From contig CAZIMT010000157.1 of assembly GCA_964540295.1 (NCBI GenBank), positions 1-7,327 on the forward strand: 7,327 bases of DNA, read 5' to 3'. Positions within the stretch are counted from its first letter, which is position 1. Each line of letters starts with the position of its first letter. The notes under the pieces are model-generated. The model was given only the letters and a program-made list of their open reading frames with translations, did not search any database and was not told where the DNA came from. The stretch is from CAZCPB01 sp964540295 (GTDB lineage Bacteria > Planctomycetota > Phycisphaerae > Phycisphaerales > UBA1924). Below, piece by piece: positions 1 to 7,114 of this stretch. The position numbers were made by a program, and so were the translations under genes.

Positions 1-640
1 CCGCGTCAAGCTCGGCTACCGCAAGCTTTTCGAACTCGTCACGGTGCATGCATTGTCCAAAGAGGGAACAGGGAAGGCTTGCCCGCTATTCCCATCGTGG
101 GAGGGATTCCGCGAAATGGTAGGCGCATGTAGGGCCCGTGCGGCCCTTTGATTCGGGCCAACGGTGAACGTCGCGCGTCAACCGACAAAGGTGCAACGAA
201 TTCCTCTGTCGGGGTCGAGAATCGGTTCGAGAGGGTTGTCGATAGGGGGTTCTGAACGGCTCCGCCTCTCGCGGAGCCGTTTTGGTTCACGGGTGGGACG
301 GTTTGGCCCGCGGCGGCGACTTGGCCCAAACCCCCGCAGAATCCGCGTGGTGTGGCGAGTTCGCCCCCCGCGGCGACGCGCTCTCGGTTCGAGGCCGATT
401 CAGAGGCCAGCGGTCAGGACATGACGTGTTCCGGGATGAAGGCTCTGAACTCCTCTCTCACTCTCGCGATCTCGGGTGGACGGTGAGGTTCGGCAAAACA
501 CTCGGTGGCCCCCATCTTCGCACCGTCCGTTCCTGTTGGTGTTGACCACGACAGCAGAGGCATGATGCAAACGCAGTCGCGGCCCAATATGCCACGCAGC
601 CAACCGGGCAATGAGGTGCCAGCCTGATGTTCCTCCACTC
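1..640. other. Stretch without a confident gene
   Basis: I see no recognisable gene in this stretch. A plus-strand frame is open from base 2 to a TGA at 149-151 (49 codons, entering from outside the window, with residues such as LGYRKLFELV). It could be the tail of an upstream gene, but I do not recognise the family. On the minus strand a 74-codon ATG frame lies at 414-638; its C-terminal half (about 30 residues, rich in E, R, F and A, ending EHVMS) looks mildly protein-like, but it has no clear ribosome-binding site and no family I know. The only strong element is the hairpin at 255-283, listed separately. No tRNA-like cloverleaf was found, although GGTTCGA occurs near 223. Confidence 0.5.
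255..283 (+). terminator. Rho-independent terminator-like hairpin
   Basis: An 11-bp perfect stem, AACGGCTCCGC (255-265), pairs with GCGGAGCCGTT (271-281) around the five-base loop CTCTC. The run of four T's at 280-283 makes it read as an intrinsic terminator on the plus strand; on the minus strand the stem is not followed by T's. It lies about 100 bases after the TGA at 149-151, so it may end transcription of whatever gene enters the window from the left. The T run is short, so the call is good but not certain. Confidence 0.65.
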
Positions 641-1763
641 ATGGAGACTCCGCGCTTACAGACTGGTCGCTTCATCGCCATGCTTCTGGTCGTGATGGCG
701 TTGCTCGGCGGGTCGGTTCTGGCTCGGCAGTCAGAGACCCCGACGTCGGTTTCGCCAGCAGCACGGCCCACGCCCGATATCGAGTGGGTCACGCGCGAGG
801 TCAAGGCCCCGCGTGTGTCGTTCCACACCTTCGAGAGCGCTGCCGCCAAGGGCGGCCAGCTACCACCTCTACACGCCCGCGGCGTATTTGGCCGCGGAAA
901 ACACGGACCGGCGCTTCCCCGTCGTCTACTGGCTGCACGGCTTGGGCGGCGGCGCGGCGGGGATCGCCAAGGTCGCGGCCCACTTTGATGCGGCGATCGA
1001 GGCGGGCAAGACGCCGCCGTGTCTGGTCGTCCTCGTCAACGGGCTGGTTGAGGGGATGTACGTCGATTGGAAGGACGGCACGGCGCCGCTGGAGAGCGTG
1101 ATCGTCAAAGACCTCGTGCCGCACATCGACGCGACGTACCGCACGACGGCACTTCGCGAGGGCCGGATGCTCGACGGGTTCAGCATGGGCGGGTACGGCG
1201 CGGCGCGGCTGGGCTTCAAGCACACCGAGATGTTCGGGGCCGTGTCGATTGTCGGTGCGGCGCCGATGCAGGCCGAACTGATCCAGGCTCCGCGCGCGGG
1301 GCGCAAGCGGGCCGTGGAAGTGCTCGCGAAGGTCTATGGCGGCGATCAGGCGTACTTCCGCAGCGTGAGCCCGCGCCGGCTGGCCGAGGACAACGCCGCG
1401 GCGATCACCAAGGGCTCGCTGGTCCGCATGGTCATCGGCGACAGGGACGAGACCGTTGGCAACAACCGTCAGTTCCATGAGCATCTGGAGCGCCTGCGGA
1501 TCCCGCACACGCGGGCCGTTCTGGCCGGCGTGGCCCACGACCCGATGGGTGTGCTCAGCGCGATGGGCGATGAGAACTGGGTGTTCTATCGCGCGGCGTT
1601 CGGTGGCACGCCGGCGGCAAAGACAGCGAAGCCCGACAACATCACGCCGACGTACCGACGCACGGTCATCGACCACACGCGCAATGTCTATTGCTTTGAG
1701 TCGACGCTCAGCCCCAACATCGCGTGGCTGAATCTGAACAACATCGACTTCTGGGTGGCGTGA
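641..1763 (+). CDS. Secreted alpha/beta-hydrolase, esterase D-like (frameshifted)
   Basis: Probable exported carboxylesterase of the alpha/beta-hydrolase fold (esterase D / putative-esterase group); the substrate is not predictable. ATG 641 is preferred to ATG 611 because it gives a clean signal peptide: R5 and R10, then hydrophobic residues 11-27, with likely cleavage after VLA at 26-28. No strong Shine-Dalgarno is seen. The frame used from 641 must shift near 850-857 to the frame ending at TGA 1761-1763. Reading GGG at 850-852 as GG restores AAKAASYHLYTPAAY, which fits the family start. After repair the protein is about 373 residues: YWLHGLGGG oxyanion region, nucleophile Ser in GFSMGG (about S181, codon 1182), Asp in GDRDET (267 or 269), and His in GVAHDP (about 299). 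About 50 residues beyond the usual end form an unrecognised tail rich in N and W. The break may be sequencing error or real inactivation. Confidence 0.85.
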
Positions 1764-2006
1764 AGTCGTACCTGGATGGCAAGGGAGATCTCGTCGGCGG
1801 AGTCTCGGTGCTGGCTTACCCGGCCGGCGGGGGGGAACCCCGCCGTCTCCATGGCCCGCTGGATCAACACACGCGGGGGAAGGGGCCGTGGTCGGAAATC
1901 ACGACGGCGAGGCGGGGGCAAACAGAGTTGAAGCAATGTCTCTGGCAAGTGGGTTGAAGAATCATCCAGCTTACGGGGCTTGCAATGACATAAAGCGATA
2001 TCGCCT
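1764..2006. other. Convergent intergenic spacer
   Basis: The spacer separates the 3' ends of the plus-strand esterase and the minus-strand outer-membrane factor. I see no gene in it. Open frames crossing it (for example 1724-1957 plus and 1688-2047 minus) are low-complexity and match nothing I recognise. It contains the GC hairpin at 1825-1845 and a short palindrome, GCGATATCGC, at 1995-2004. A terminator serving both convergent genes would be expected here, but no stem with a good T tract is visible. Confidence 0.5.
1825..1845. repeat. GC-rich inverted repeat between convergent genes
   Basis: CGGCGGGG (1825-1832) and CCCCGCCG (1838-1845) form an 8-bp perfect stem around the loop GGGAA. No T run follows on either strand, so this is not a classical intrinsic terminator. 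Its position between two convergent genes would suit an RNA 3'-end structure. The run of seven G's at 1829-1835 is also a likely spot for sequencing error. Confidence 0.4.
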
Positions 2007-3411
2007 TCAGTCACGCGAGGACTGAAAACTACCTCCCAATGCCACATGCAGGTTCACCCGTTCAGAGCGTCTGGCCTGACGCAGGGAGATGAGGCCGGAC
2101 TTAGCGGAGTTGACCTTGGACTGCAGTTGAAGGAGACCGAGGGTGTCAGCCTTGCCAATGTCGGCCTCGATCTTGCGGAGGCGGTATGCGTCTTCGTTAG
2201 TCTTGACGACGGAGGTGAGGAGGGCTTCGCGCTGGGCGAGGGCTTCGTCGCTCTCCAATGCGTTCTCAACGTCGGTAAAGGCGCGGAGGGCGGTCTGGCC
2301 GTAAGCTACCAGGGTGCTCTCCTGCTGGGCGGTGGCGATCTTCACCTCGGCCTTGCGGGCTCCGCCGTCGAAGATGGGGGCAAAGAAGTTCGCACCAACG
2401 TTGAAGAACGAGCCGCCCAGACTGGCGGCGCCAGCTCGGGCGGTGAGGGAGAGTTGCGGGAGTCGGGCGAGTGTCTTGGCTTCAACATTCTTAAAGGCAG
2501 CGTTGACGTTGCGCTCGACGGCAGCAACATCGGGACGGCGTTCGAGGATTTCGGAAGGAACCCCGGCGGAGACGGCAGCGGGCACCGGGGGGAACTGGGG
2601 GGCGGCCTGAAGTTCGGCGCTGGGGTAACGGCCGAGGATGGCTTCCAAGGCACGGGTGGACTGCTTGTGGGCGGACTGGGCGGCCCGCTGGCGTTCCTCT
2701 GCCGCTGCGAGCTCGGCTTTCACGAGACGTGAGTCCTGCTCGCCGACCTTGCCCGCCGCACGGCGAGCGTCGATCACGCGGGACATGTCTTCGATCGTGG
2801 CTACCTGTTGGTCAGCGAGTTTCTGCTGCTGAAGGGTTTCGCTCGCGATGAACCAGGCCTTTGCTGCACCGGCAGCGATCGACTGGCGGGCGAACTCGTA
2901 GTCCAGCGCGGCACCCTCGTACTGGGCTTGGGCAGCACCCGACTGGGCACGCAGGCGGCCCCACACGTCAAGCTCCCATGAGGCGGTCAGCCCGGCTCCG
3001 CGGCTGTCGAAGCGCTGTTCGCTGGATCCGCCCTGCGCGGCCGCGGCACCGGATGCGGAGACGACGGGCTTAAGGGCGGCATCGGCCGCGCTGGCGCCAC
3101 CGGAGGCGGCATCGAGCTTGGCGCGGGCACCGCGGAGGTCAAAGTTGCTCTTCATAGCCTCGCCGACGATCGCCTCAAGCCCGGGATCGTTGAAAGAGCG
3201 GACCCAGCCACCGGGGACGGTGCCAGTTTGGGCGGCGGTGGACCAGACACCGGGAATGACTTTATCGGGAAGGGCATTCTTGACGACTTCGTCGCGCGTG
3301 GGCGGGGCCTTGACTGGCGCACCCGGAGAGGGCAGTAAGGAAAGCGGCCGAGAGAGCCATCGTCAAGGCGGCTGAACCGCTTGCGCGATAGGCGATTGAG
3401 ATGTGCTGCAT
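2007..3411 (-). CDS. Outer-membrane efflux lipoprotein, NodT/OprM type (frameshifted)
   Basis: TolC-superfamily channel that spans the outer membrane and periplasm and docks on a HlyD-type adaptor. Starting at ATG 3411-3409, with GGAG nine bases upstream, the protein opens with a lipoprotein signal: hydrophobic residues 14-28, then lipobox LSGC with Cys31. The frame breaks after codon 37: one extra C in CCC at 3302-3300 moves it to the frame that runs unbroken to TGA at 2009-2007. Repaired length is 467 residues, normal for the family. Family motifs in order: SWELDVWGRLR (about 144-154), PSEILERRPD (285-294), RLPQLSLTA (316-324), APIFDGG (344-350), and a C-terminal NLHVALGGSF (453-462). It is the last gene of the operon, 33 bp after the adaptor. 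A gene finder ignoring the break would start it at 3155 and lose the lipoprotein signal. Family assignment is firm; the substrate is unknown. Confidence 0.92.
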
Positions 3412-3420
3412 GGTCGTTTA

Positions 3421-3424
3421 CTCC
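3421..3424 (-). promoter_or_regulatory. Shine-Dalgarno of the outer-membrane factor
   Basis: GGAG on the minus strand lies nine bases before ATG 3411. It supports the upstream start that carries the lipoprotein signal over the internal Met at 3155, and so supports a frame break inside the gene rather than a short gene. Confidence 0.6.
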
Positions 3425-3444
3425 GTTGCGATGGCTGATGTGCT

Positions 3445-4398
3445 TTAAGCAACGACGACCCAGGTGTCCCAGCTCTTGATGCGAAGGATCATGCGGCGCA
3501 GGATGTTGAAGTGATGCATCTTGCCGGTAAGAACGGCCTCGGTGGCGCTGGAGCCAGCAGGGAGGTTGTACTTGGCATAGTCCTCGTCGGTAATCTCAAT
3601 GCTGATGGGTGTGCGGCCGCGTTTGCCGGATTCGTCGCCCGCGACGAGCATGCCGCTGGCGGAGGCCGCACCCTCGGCCATCAGAGGCCGGACGGCCTTG
3701 ACCTTACCTTTGAAGAGTCGGCCAGGTGCGGCGTCGAAAGCGATCTCGGCCTCGTCGCCAGCGTTGATGAACTCGATGCCTGCCTGCGGGAACCCGGCGA
3801 CGAGGATTGGGGCCTCGGCGTGGACCAAGACCATGACCTGTGAGAAGGCGATGGGGACGACGAACTGGCCGGGTCGGATGGCGACCTGGGTGACGTAGCC
3901 GTCGGCGGGGGCGCGGACGGTGGTAGCCGCTAACTGATACTGGGTGCCGCGAAGGTCGGCCTTGAGGCGGTCGGCTTCGCTGGTGGCTGTGTCCAGGTCG
4001 TACTGGTTGCCAGCACCGCTCGCGACGAGGTCGCTTTCCTGCTTGAGGCGGAGCTCCGCGAGCTTGAGTTGGGCGGCGATGGAATCGAGGCGAGACTCGT
4101 AGGTCTCGGGGTCGATCTTGAAGAGCATGTCGCCCGTCTTGAGGGGCTTGCCACCGTCTCGTGTGACCTCGATCACGCGGCCCTGCACCTCGGAGATAAC
4201 GGATGTAGTGATGGCATAGGTGCGGGCGTACTTGGTGACGGGCTGGTAGCGACCCAGCCAGATGAATAGAAAGATGATCGTGACAGCAGCGATGAAGATC
4301 GATGTAACGACTGTCCAGAGGTGGATGGGCAGGATCTTGACCGGCTTGGAGATGAGCCACCAGATCACGCCGTACACGCCGAAGATCATCTCTATCAT
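3445..4398 (-). CDS. HlyD/EmrA-family membrane fusion (adaptor) protein, YibH/YiaV-like
   Basis: Periplasmic adaptor anchored in the inner membrane that connects to an outer-membrane channel. The start is ATG 4398, chosen because it overlaps the preceding stop as ATGA and has AAGGGAG seven bases upstream; the longer open frame to 4590 is only read-through of the neighbour. The protein has 317 residues. After a short N-terminus, one membrane helix spans about 28-48. A first lipoyl half lies at about 60-97 (VISEVQGRVIEV, then LLF-type DMLFKIDP at 90-97), followed by a short coiled-coil hairpin (100-157) and a second lipoyl half (TVRAPADGYVTQV, 160-172; RPGQFV). The C-terminus (HFNILRRMILRIKSW) matches the ending of E. 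coli YibH/YiaV as I remember them. It is shorter than those proteins (about 378 residues), mainly in the coiled coil. Gene order with DUF3302 is the same as yiaWV / yibIH. The transported substrate is unknown. Confidence 0.94.
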   Translation of the reverse strand: MIEMIFGVYGVIWWLISKPVKILPIHLWTVVTSIFIAAVTIIFLFIWLGRYQPVTKYARTYAITTSVISEVQGRVIEVTRDGGKPLKTGDMLFKIDPETYESRLDSIAAQLKLAELRLKQESDLVASGAGNQYDLDTATSEADRLKADLRGTQYQLAATTVRAPADGYVTQVAIRPGQFVVPIAFSQVMVLVHAEAPILVAGFPQAGIEFINAGDEAEIAFDAAPGRLFKGKVKAVRPLMAEGAASASGMLVAGDESGKRGRTPISIEITDEDYAKYNLPAGSSATEAVLTGKMHHFNILRRMILRIKSWDTWVVVA

Positions 4399-4760
4399 GA
4401 GCGGGCTCCCTTCGCGGTAGAACCGGCGTTCTCGAGCGCAGCGAGGCGGGCTTGCAGACTCTCGATTGTGCGTCGTAGTTCGGCAGTATCGCCAGAGCTT
4501 GCGGGGGCACCAGGAGTTCCGGCCGTACCCCTTGGCGCGACCTCGATGGGCCCGCGATTCGATACGGCCCAGAGGAATACGATGGGCCACATGGCGTGAA
4601 GGGTGAAGAGGCTGAGCCAGCAGGCATAGTGGATGGCCTCCTGCTGGGGGTGATTGCGTCTCTTGGCGATCATGTACGGGATGTCGTGGATGAAGATCAA
4701 GATGTAGAACAGGGCCGTGAGGGATGGGAGCAGCATGCCGAGCGCGATGTATTCAAGCAT
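4395..4760 (-). CDS. DUF3302 inner-membrane protein, YiaW/YibI-like
   Basis: Small inner-membrane protein of 121 residues, the usual partner encoded just before a YibH/YiaV-type adaptor; its role is not established. ATG 4760 is chosen because GGAG sits six bases upstream and the family N-terminus (MLEYIALG) starts here; the open frame continues to 4892 without support. Visible parts: membrane helix 1 (about 4-24), the conserved HDIPY (25-29) and RRNHP (34-38) loop, helix 2 (about 46-66, with SLFTLHAMWP), a Pro/Gly/Ala-rich linker (70-90), and a short C-terminal coiled coil (about 91-112). E. coli YiaW has the same layout. The stop overlaps the adaptor start by ATGA, so the two are probably translationally coupled. 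It is the first gene of the minus-strand operon, and the divergent 150-bp spacer upstream probably holds its promoter. Confidence 0.93.
   Translation of the reverse strand: MLEYIALGMLLPSLTALFYILIFIHDIPYMIAKRRNHPQQEAIHYACWLSLFTLHAMWPIVFLWAVSNRGPIEVAPRGTAGTPGAPASSGDTAELRRTIESLQARLAALENAGSTAKGARS
4406..4412 (-). promoter_or_regulatory. Shine-Dalgarno of the adaptor gene
   Basis: AAGGGAG on the minus strand, seven bases before ATG 4398, lies inside the end of the DUF3302 gene. Together with the ATGA overlap it fixes the adaptor start and points to coupled translation. Confidence 0.7.
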
Positions 4761-4766
4761 TTGATT

Positions 4767-4770
4767 CTCC
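4767..4770 (-). promoter_or_regulatory. Shine-Dalgarno of the DUF3302 gene
   Basis: GGAG on the minus strand, six bases before ATG 4760, favours this start over the longer open frame to 4892. Confidence 0.65.
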
Positions 4771-4911
4771 GCACAGAGCTTCAGGGCCGGCCGCGTGTTT
4801 CGCGCGAGCGGGTCGGTCTCCGCGTAGAACTGGATGCTTCTGCATTGAATCGAACCGTATCGCGCTCTGTTTCCCGTCACTGACAGGCACACTCGAGTTC
4901 GACTGGGGTCG
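4771..4911. promoter_or_regulatory. Divergent spacer, probable promoters in both directions
   Basis: The spacer lies between the leftward efflux operon and the rightward aquaporin, so promoters for both should be here by position alone. I could not pick out a convincing -35/-10 pair on either strand. The only symmetrical motif is a short GTCACTGAC (4876-4884), too small to call an operator. Confidence 0.3.
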
Positions 4912-5539
4912 ATGTGCCCACGTCGTCGAGTTCATCGGCACCTCCTTCTTCGTCCTCACCATCGGTATGACGGTCATCGATCCCGGCGGCGCGGGGGCGA
5001 TGGCCCCGCTCGCCATCGGGTCGGTCCTCATGGCCATGGTCTACGCGGGCGGGCACATCTCCGGTGCCCACTACAACCCCGCGGTCACGATCGCCGTGGT
5101 GCTCCGCGGCAAGTGTGCCGCGCGAGATGCCGCGCCGTACATCATCGCCCAGATCCTGGCGGCCGCGCTCGCTTCGTTCGCCGTACTCTTCCTGAAACAA
5201 GGCGAGACGATCACGGCGATGTCGATCGATCCGATGCCCGCGCTCCTCGCGGAGTGCCTCTTCACCCTTGCGCTGGCGTATGTGGTCCTGAACGTCGCCA
5301 CCGCAAAGGCCAACGCGAACAACTCGTTTTACGGGCTGGCGATCGGGTTCACGGTCCTCGCTGGCGCGTACTCGGTGGGGAGCATCTCCGGCGGCGCATT
5401 CAACCCCGCCGTGGCCATCGGCCTGGGCATCATGGGCCTGGTGAAGTGGGCGGACCTGTGGGTCCACCTTGTGGGTAATATCGCGGGCGCGGTCGCCGCG
5501 GCGATCGCGTTCCGGGCGATTACCGGCGAGAAGAACTGA
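4912..5539 (+). CDS. MIP-family channel (aquaporin-like), start region damaged
   Basis: Six-helix membrane channel of the major intrinsic protein family, passing water or small neutral solutes across the inner membrane. Conserved sequence begins at VVEFIG (codon 4922) and runs to TGA 5537-5539. The two pore motifs are present: HYNPAV (NPA codons 5075-5083) and GGAFNPAVA (NPA codons 5402-5410). The residue after the second NPA is Val, where classical aquaporins and glycerol facilitators have the Arg of the selectivity filter. The start is unclear. In the coding frame the only ATG is at 4724, on top of the opposite DUF3302 gene. ATG 4912 sits where the family Met is expected but is one frame off: seven bases instead of six or nine separate it from GTC GTC. 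So two bases are probably missing or one is extra at 4915-4921. Family call is firm, start is not, substrate is open. Confidence 0.88.
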
Positions 5540-5612
5540 ACGGAAGATCGGGCCTCTTCGCGGGTCGCAGCGTTGCACCACGACCGCCACACGCGATCAA
5601 TCCTCCACTACA

Positions 5613-5732
5613 CTAGCGCAGCGGGCCAACCTTCACCTGGCGCTGGGCGGGAGCTTCGAGGCACCGGCGCGGCCGGCAGAGTCTCCCGAGAGCACGAACC
5701 CGATCGACGGCTTTCATTGGAAGAACGGATCC
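5613..5732 (+). pseudogene. C-terminal scrap of a second outer-membrane factor (putative)
   Basis: In the frame that runs into the next gene, codons 5619-5660 read QRANLHLALGGSFE. This matches the end of the intact outer-membrane factor in this window (ERVNLHVALGGSFQ), with 10 of 13 residues identical from the Arg onward. Third codon positions differ widely between the copies, so it is a diverged homologue rather than a recent duplicate. About 25 Pro/Ser/Glu-rich residues follow with no stop before the GTG at 5733. Nothing upstream of 5613 resembles the rest of such a protein, so this looks like the leftover 3' end of another efflux operon. The match is short and could be chance. Confidence 0.4.
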
Positions 5733-7031
5733 GTGGCAGACACGCTTGACACCAACGCCAAGGCCCTGCGGCTGAACATCGATCATTCGGCGTACGGCGC
5801 GTTCGCCGAGATCGGCAGCGGCCAGGAAGTGTCGCGCTGGTTCTTCCGCGTGGGAGGGGCCGCGGGCACGGTCGCCAGTTCCGTCTCGGCCTACGACATG
5901 GCGGCGAGCGCTACGTGTCGCGAGAGCGGCTGCGATCGATGTTGGCCTGCGAGTACGACTGGCTCACAAGGCGGCTTGTCGCGACCCGCGGCGACAAGAG
6001 CGCCGTCTCCGTATTCGCCGACACCGTGGCGACGCGCAGCTTTAAGGGCGGGAACGCGTGTCACGGCTGGATCGGGCTTCCTTTTCAGCACCAACCGGGC
6101 GTGGCCCCGAGCGACATCCTGCTGCACACCGCGCTGCACGATCCGAGTGCGGAACGGCAGCAGCAATCGCTGGGAGTGCTTAGAGTCAACCTGATGTTCG
6201 GGGCGTACTACCAGCGCTCATCATTGTCTGAGATGCTGGGGTCGCTGCTTGACGGACTCTCGATGAACAACCTCGAGATCTGACGTGATGGACTGCACCG
6301 GTCCGGCGTTCGCGGAGCACGCCGATCAACGGTCGGTGGCGCTGGAGATGCTTGCACGCGGTCTGACGTCGGCCGTGGTATTTGACGAGCATGGGAACAT
6401 GGATCAGCCGTCGTCAGTCTTTCGCAAACGGTCGTTGCTGGTGCATCGCTGCTCGTTGAGACGGGACAATCCCGAGCTCGAACCGATGATGCGGGGAGCG
6501 GCGGCCCTGTTGGCTTCCGAGGGGATTACCACCGAGCGAGGGCCGCTGCCGCTGCTCGAGGTCTCGGTCGCTGGTGACGACNNNNNNNNNNCATCGACGC
6601 ACGGGTTTCGTGCGAGCGTTGACAGGGTGTTTCAGCCTGGGCACGCTTCGATGTTGACAAACTGTGCCGAGACGTTCCGGGTGTCGACGTTTCTTCGGCG
6701 ATACTCGGCCGATCCCATCCGCTTCGTGTTCGGGCTCGATTCCGTGGTCACGATCCTGCGGGAGCACGTCTACAAGGAGATCGGCGGGGGCGTTCTCGAA
6801 GGCCTCGGACGGCTGCTGACGCCGAACACCAAGCTATACGCCTTCTCAATGGCGGCCGACACCCTGCGGGAGCGGCTGAAACTTCACAACGTCGAGCCCG
6901 GGTTCTGGAGCGCTCCGGCCAAACCGCTCCTTACCGCCGACGATCTGACGTTGGCGGGTCCGGCCGGGCACCTGTTGGAGTTTATTAAGAGTGCGGGCTG
7001 GGTCATGTTGGTGGAGGCGATTCCAAAGTAG
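5733..7031 (+). CDS. Conserved protein of unknown function, two frame breaks
   Basis: I recognise a widespread bacterial family of about 480 residues, carried in databases under unsupported names (I recall TonB-dependent receptor or nicotinate-nucleotide adenylyltransferase); its role is unknown. The N-terminus fits well: TLDTNAKALRLN, then YGAFAEIGSGQEVSRWFFRVGGAAGT and SAYDM. GTG 5733 is the likely start because family members begin just before this. The first break is at about 5901-5902: frame moves so that GERYVSRERL follows SAYDMA, with some seven family residues missing, consistent with a deletion of about 19-22 bases. The second is at 6281: a single extra T turns GAG ATC GAC GTG ATG into a TGA stop; removing it restores LEIDVMDCTGPAF. 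The frame continues through the N gap (6582-6591) to TAG at 7029-7031, giving about 431 residues with a shorter C-terminus than usual. No transmembrane helix, signal peptide or TonB-receptor barrel is visible. Pseudogene or error-laden sequence; both possible. Confidence 0.72.
6582..6591. other. Assembly gap of ten N
   Basis: Ten N's interrupt the unknown-function gene. The reading frame is the same on both sides if the gap is exactly ten bases, but ten is a conventional scaffold filler, so the true length and the residues missing here are not known. Confidence 0.98.
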
Positions 7032-7114
7032 TGTCGGTCGATCGTTCGGCGAGATGGCACAGTCGTCAGCCTCCCCGGCAAAGATGCGGGACGACGACCA
7101 ATCGCGGATCGAGC

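Noticed and set aside
205..245. Possible tRNA T-arm (GGTTCGA)
   Set aside because: Flanking bases do not form a T stem and no acceptor or anticodon arms can be paired.
542..569. TTGACC followed by GATGCA as a promoter for the esterase
   Set aside because: The -10 match is poor, and such partial matches are expected by chance.
414..638. Minus-strand 74-codon frame with a protein-like C-terminal half
   Set aside because: No ribosome-binding site, no recognised family, and overlapping frames are also open in this GC-rich stretch; kept only as a remark.
801..1676. Minus-strand 291-codon open frame across the esterase
   Set aside because: It is an Arg/Val/His-rich shadow of the plus-strand gene, which has a clear catalytic triad and family motifs.
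1995..2004. Palindrome GCGATATCGC near the end of the outer-membrane factor gene
   Set aside because: It has no loop and no T run, so it is neither a clear terminator nor a supported operator.
2046..2732. Plus-strand 228-codon open frame opposite the outer-membrane factor
   Set aside because: Gly/Leu-rich shadow; the minus strand carries unmistakable NodT/OprM motifs over the same bases.
4877..5590. Minus-strand 237-codon open frame across the aquaporin
   Set aside because: Arg/Asp/His-rich shadow of a six-helix channel with two NPA motifs.
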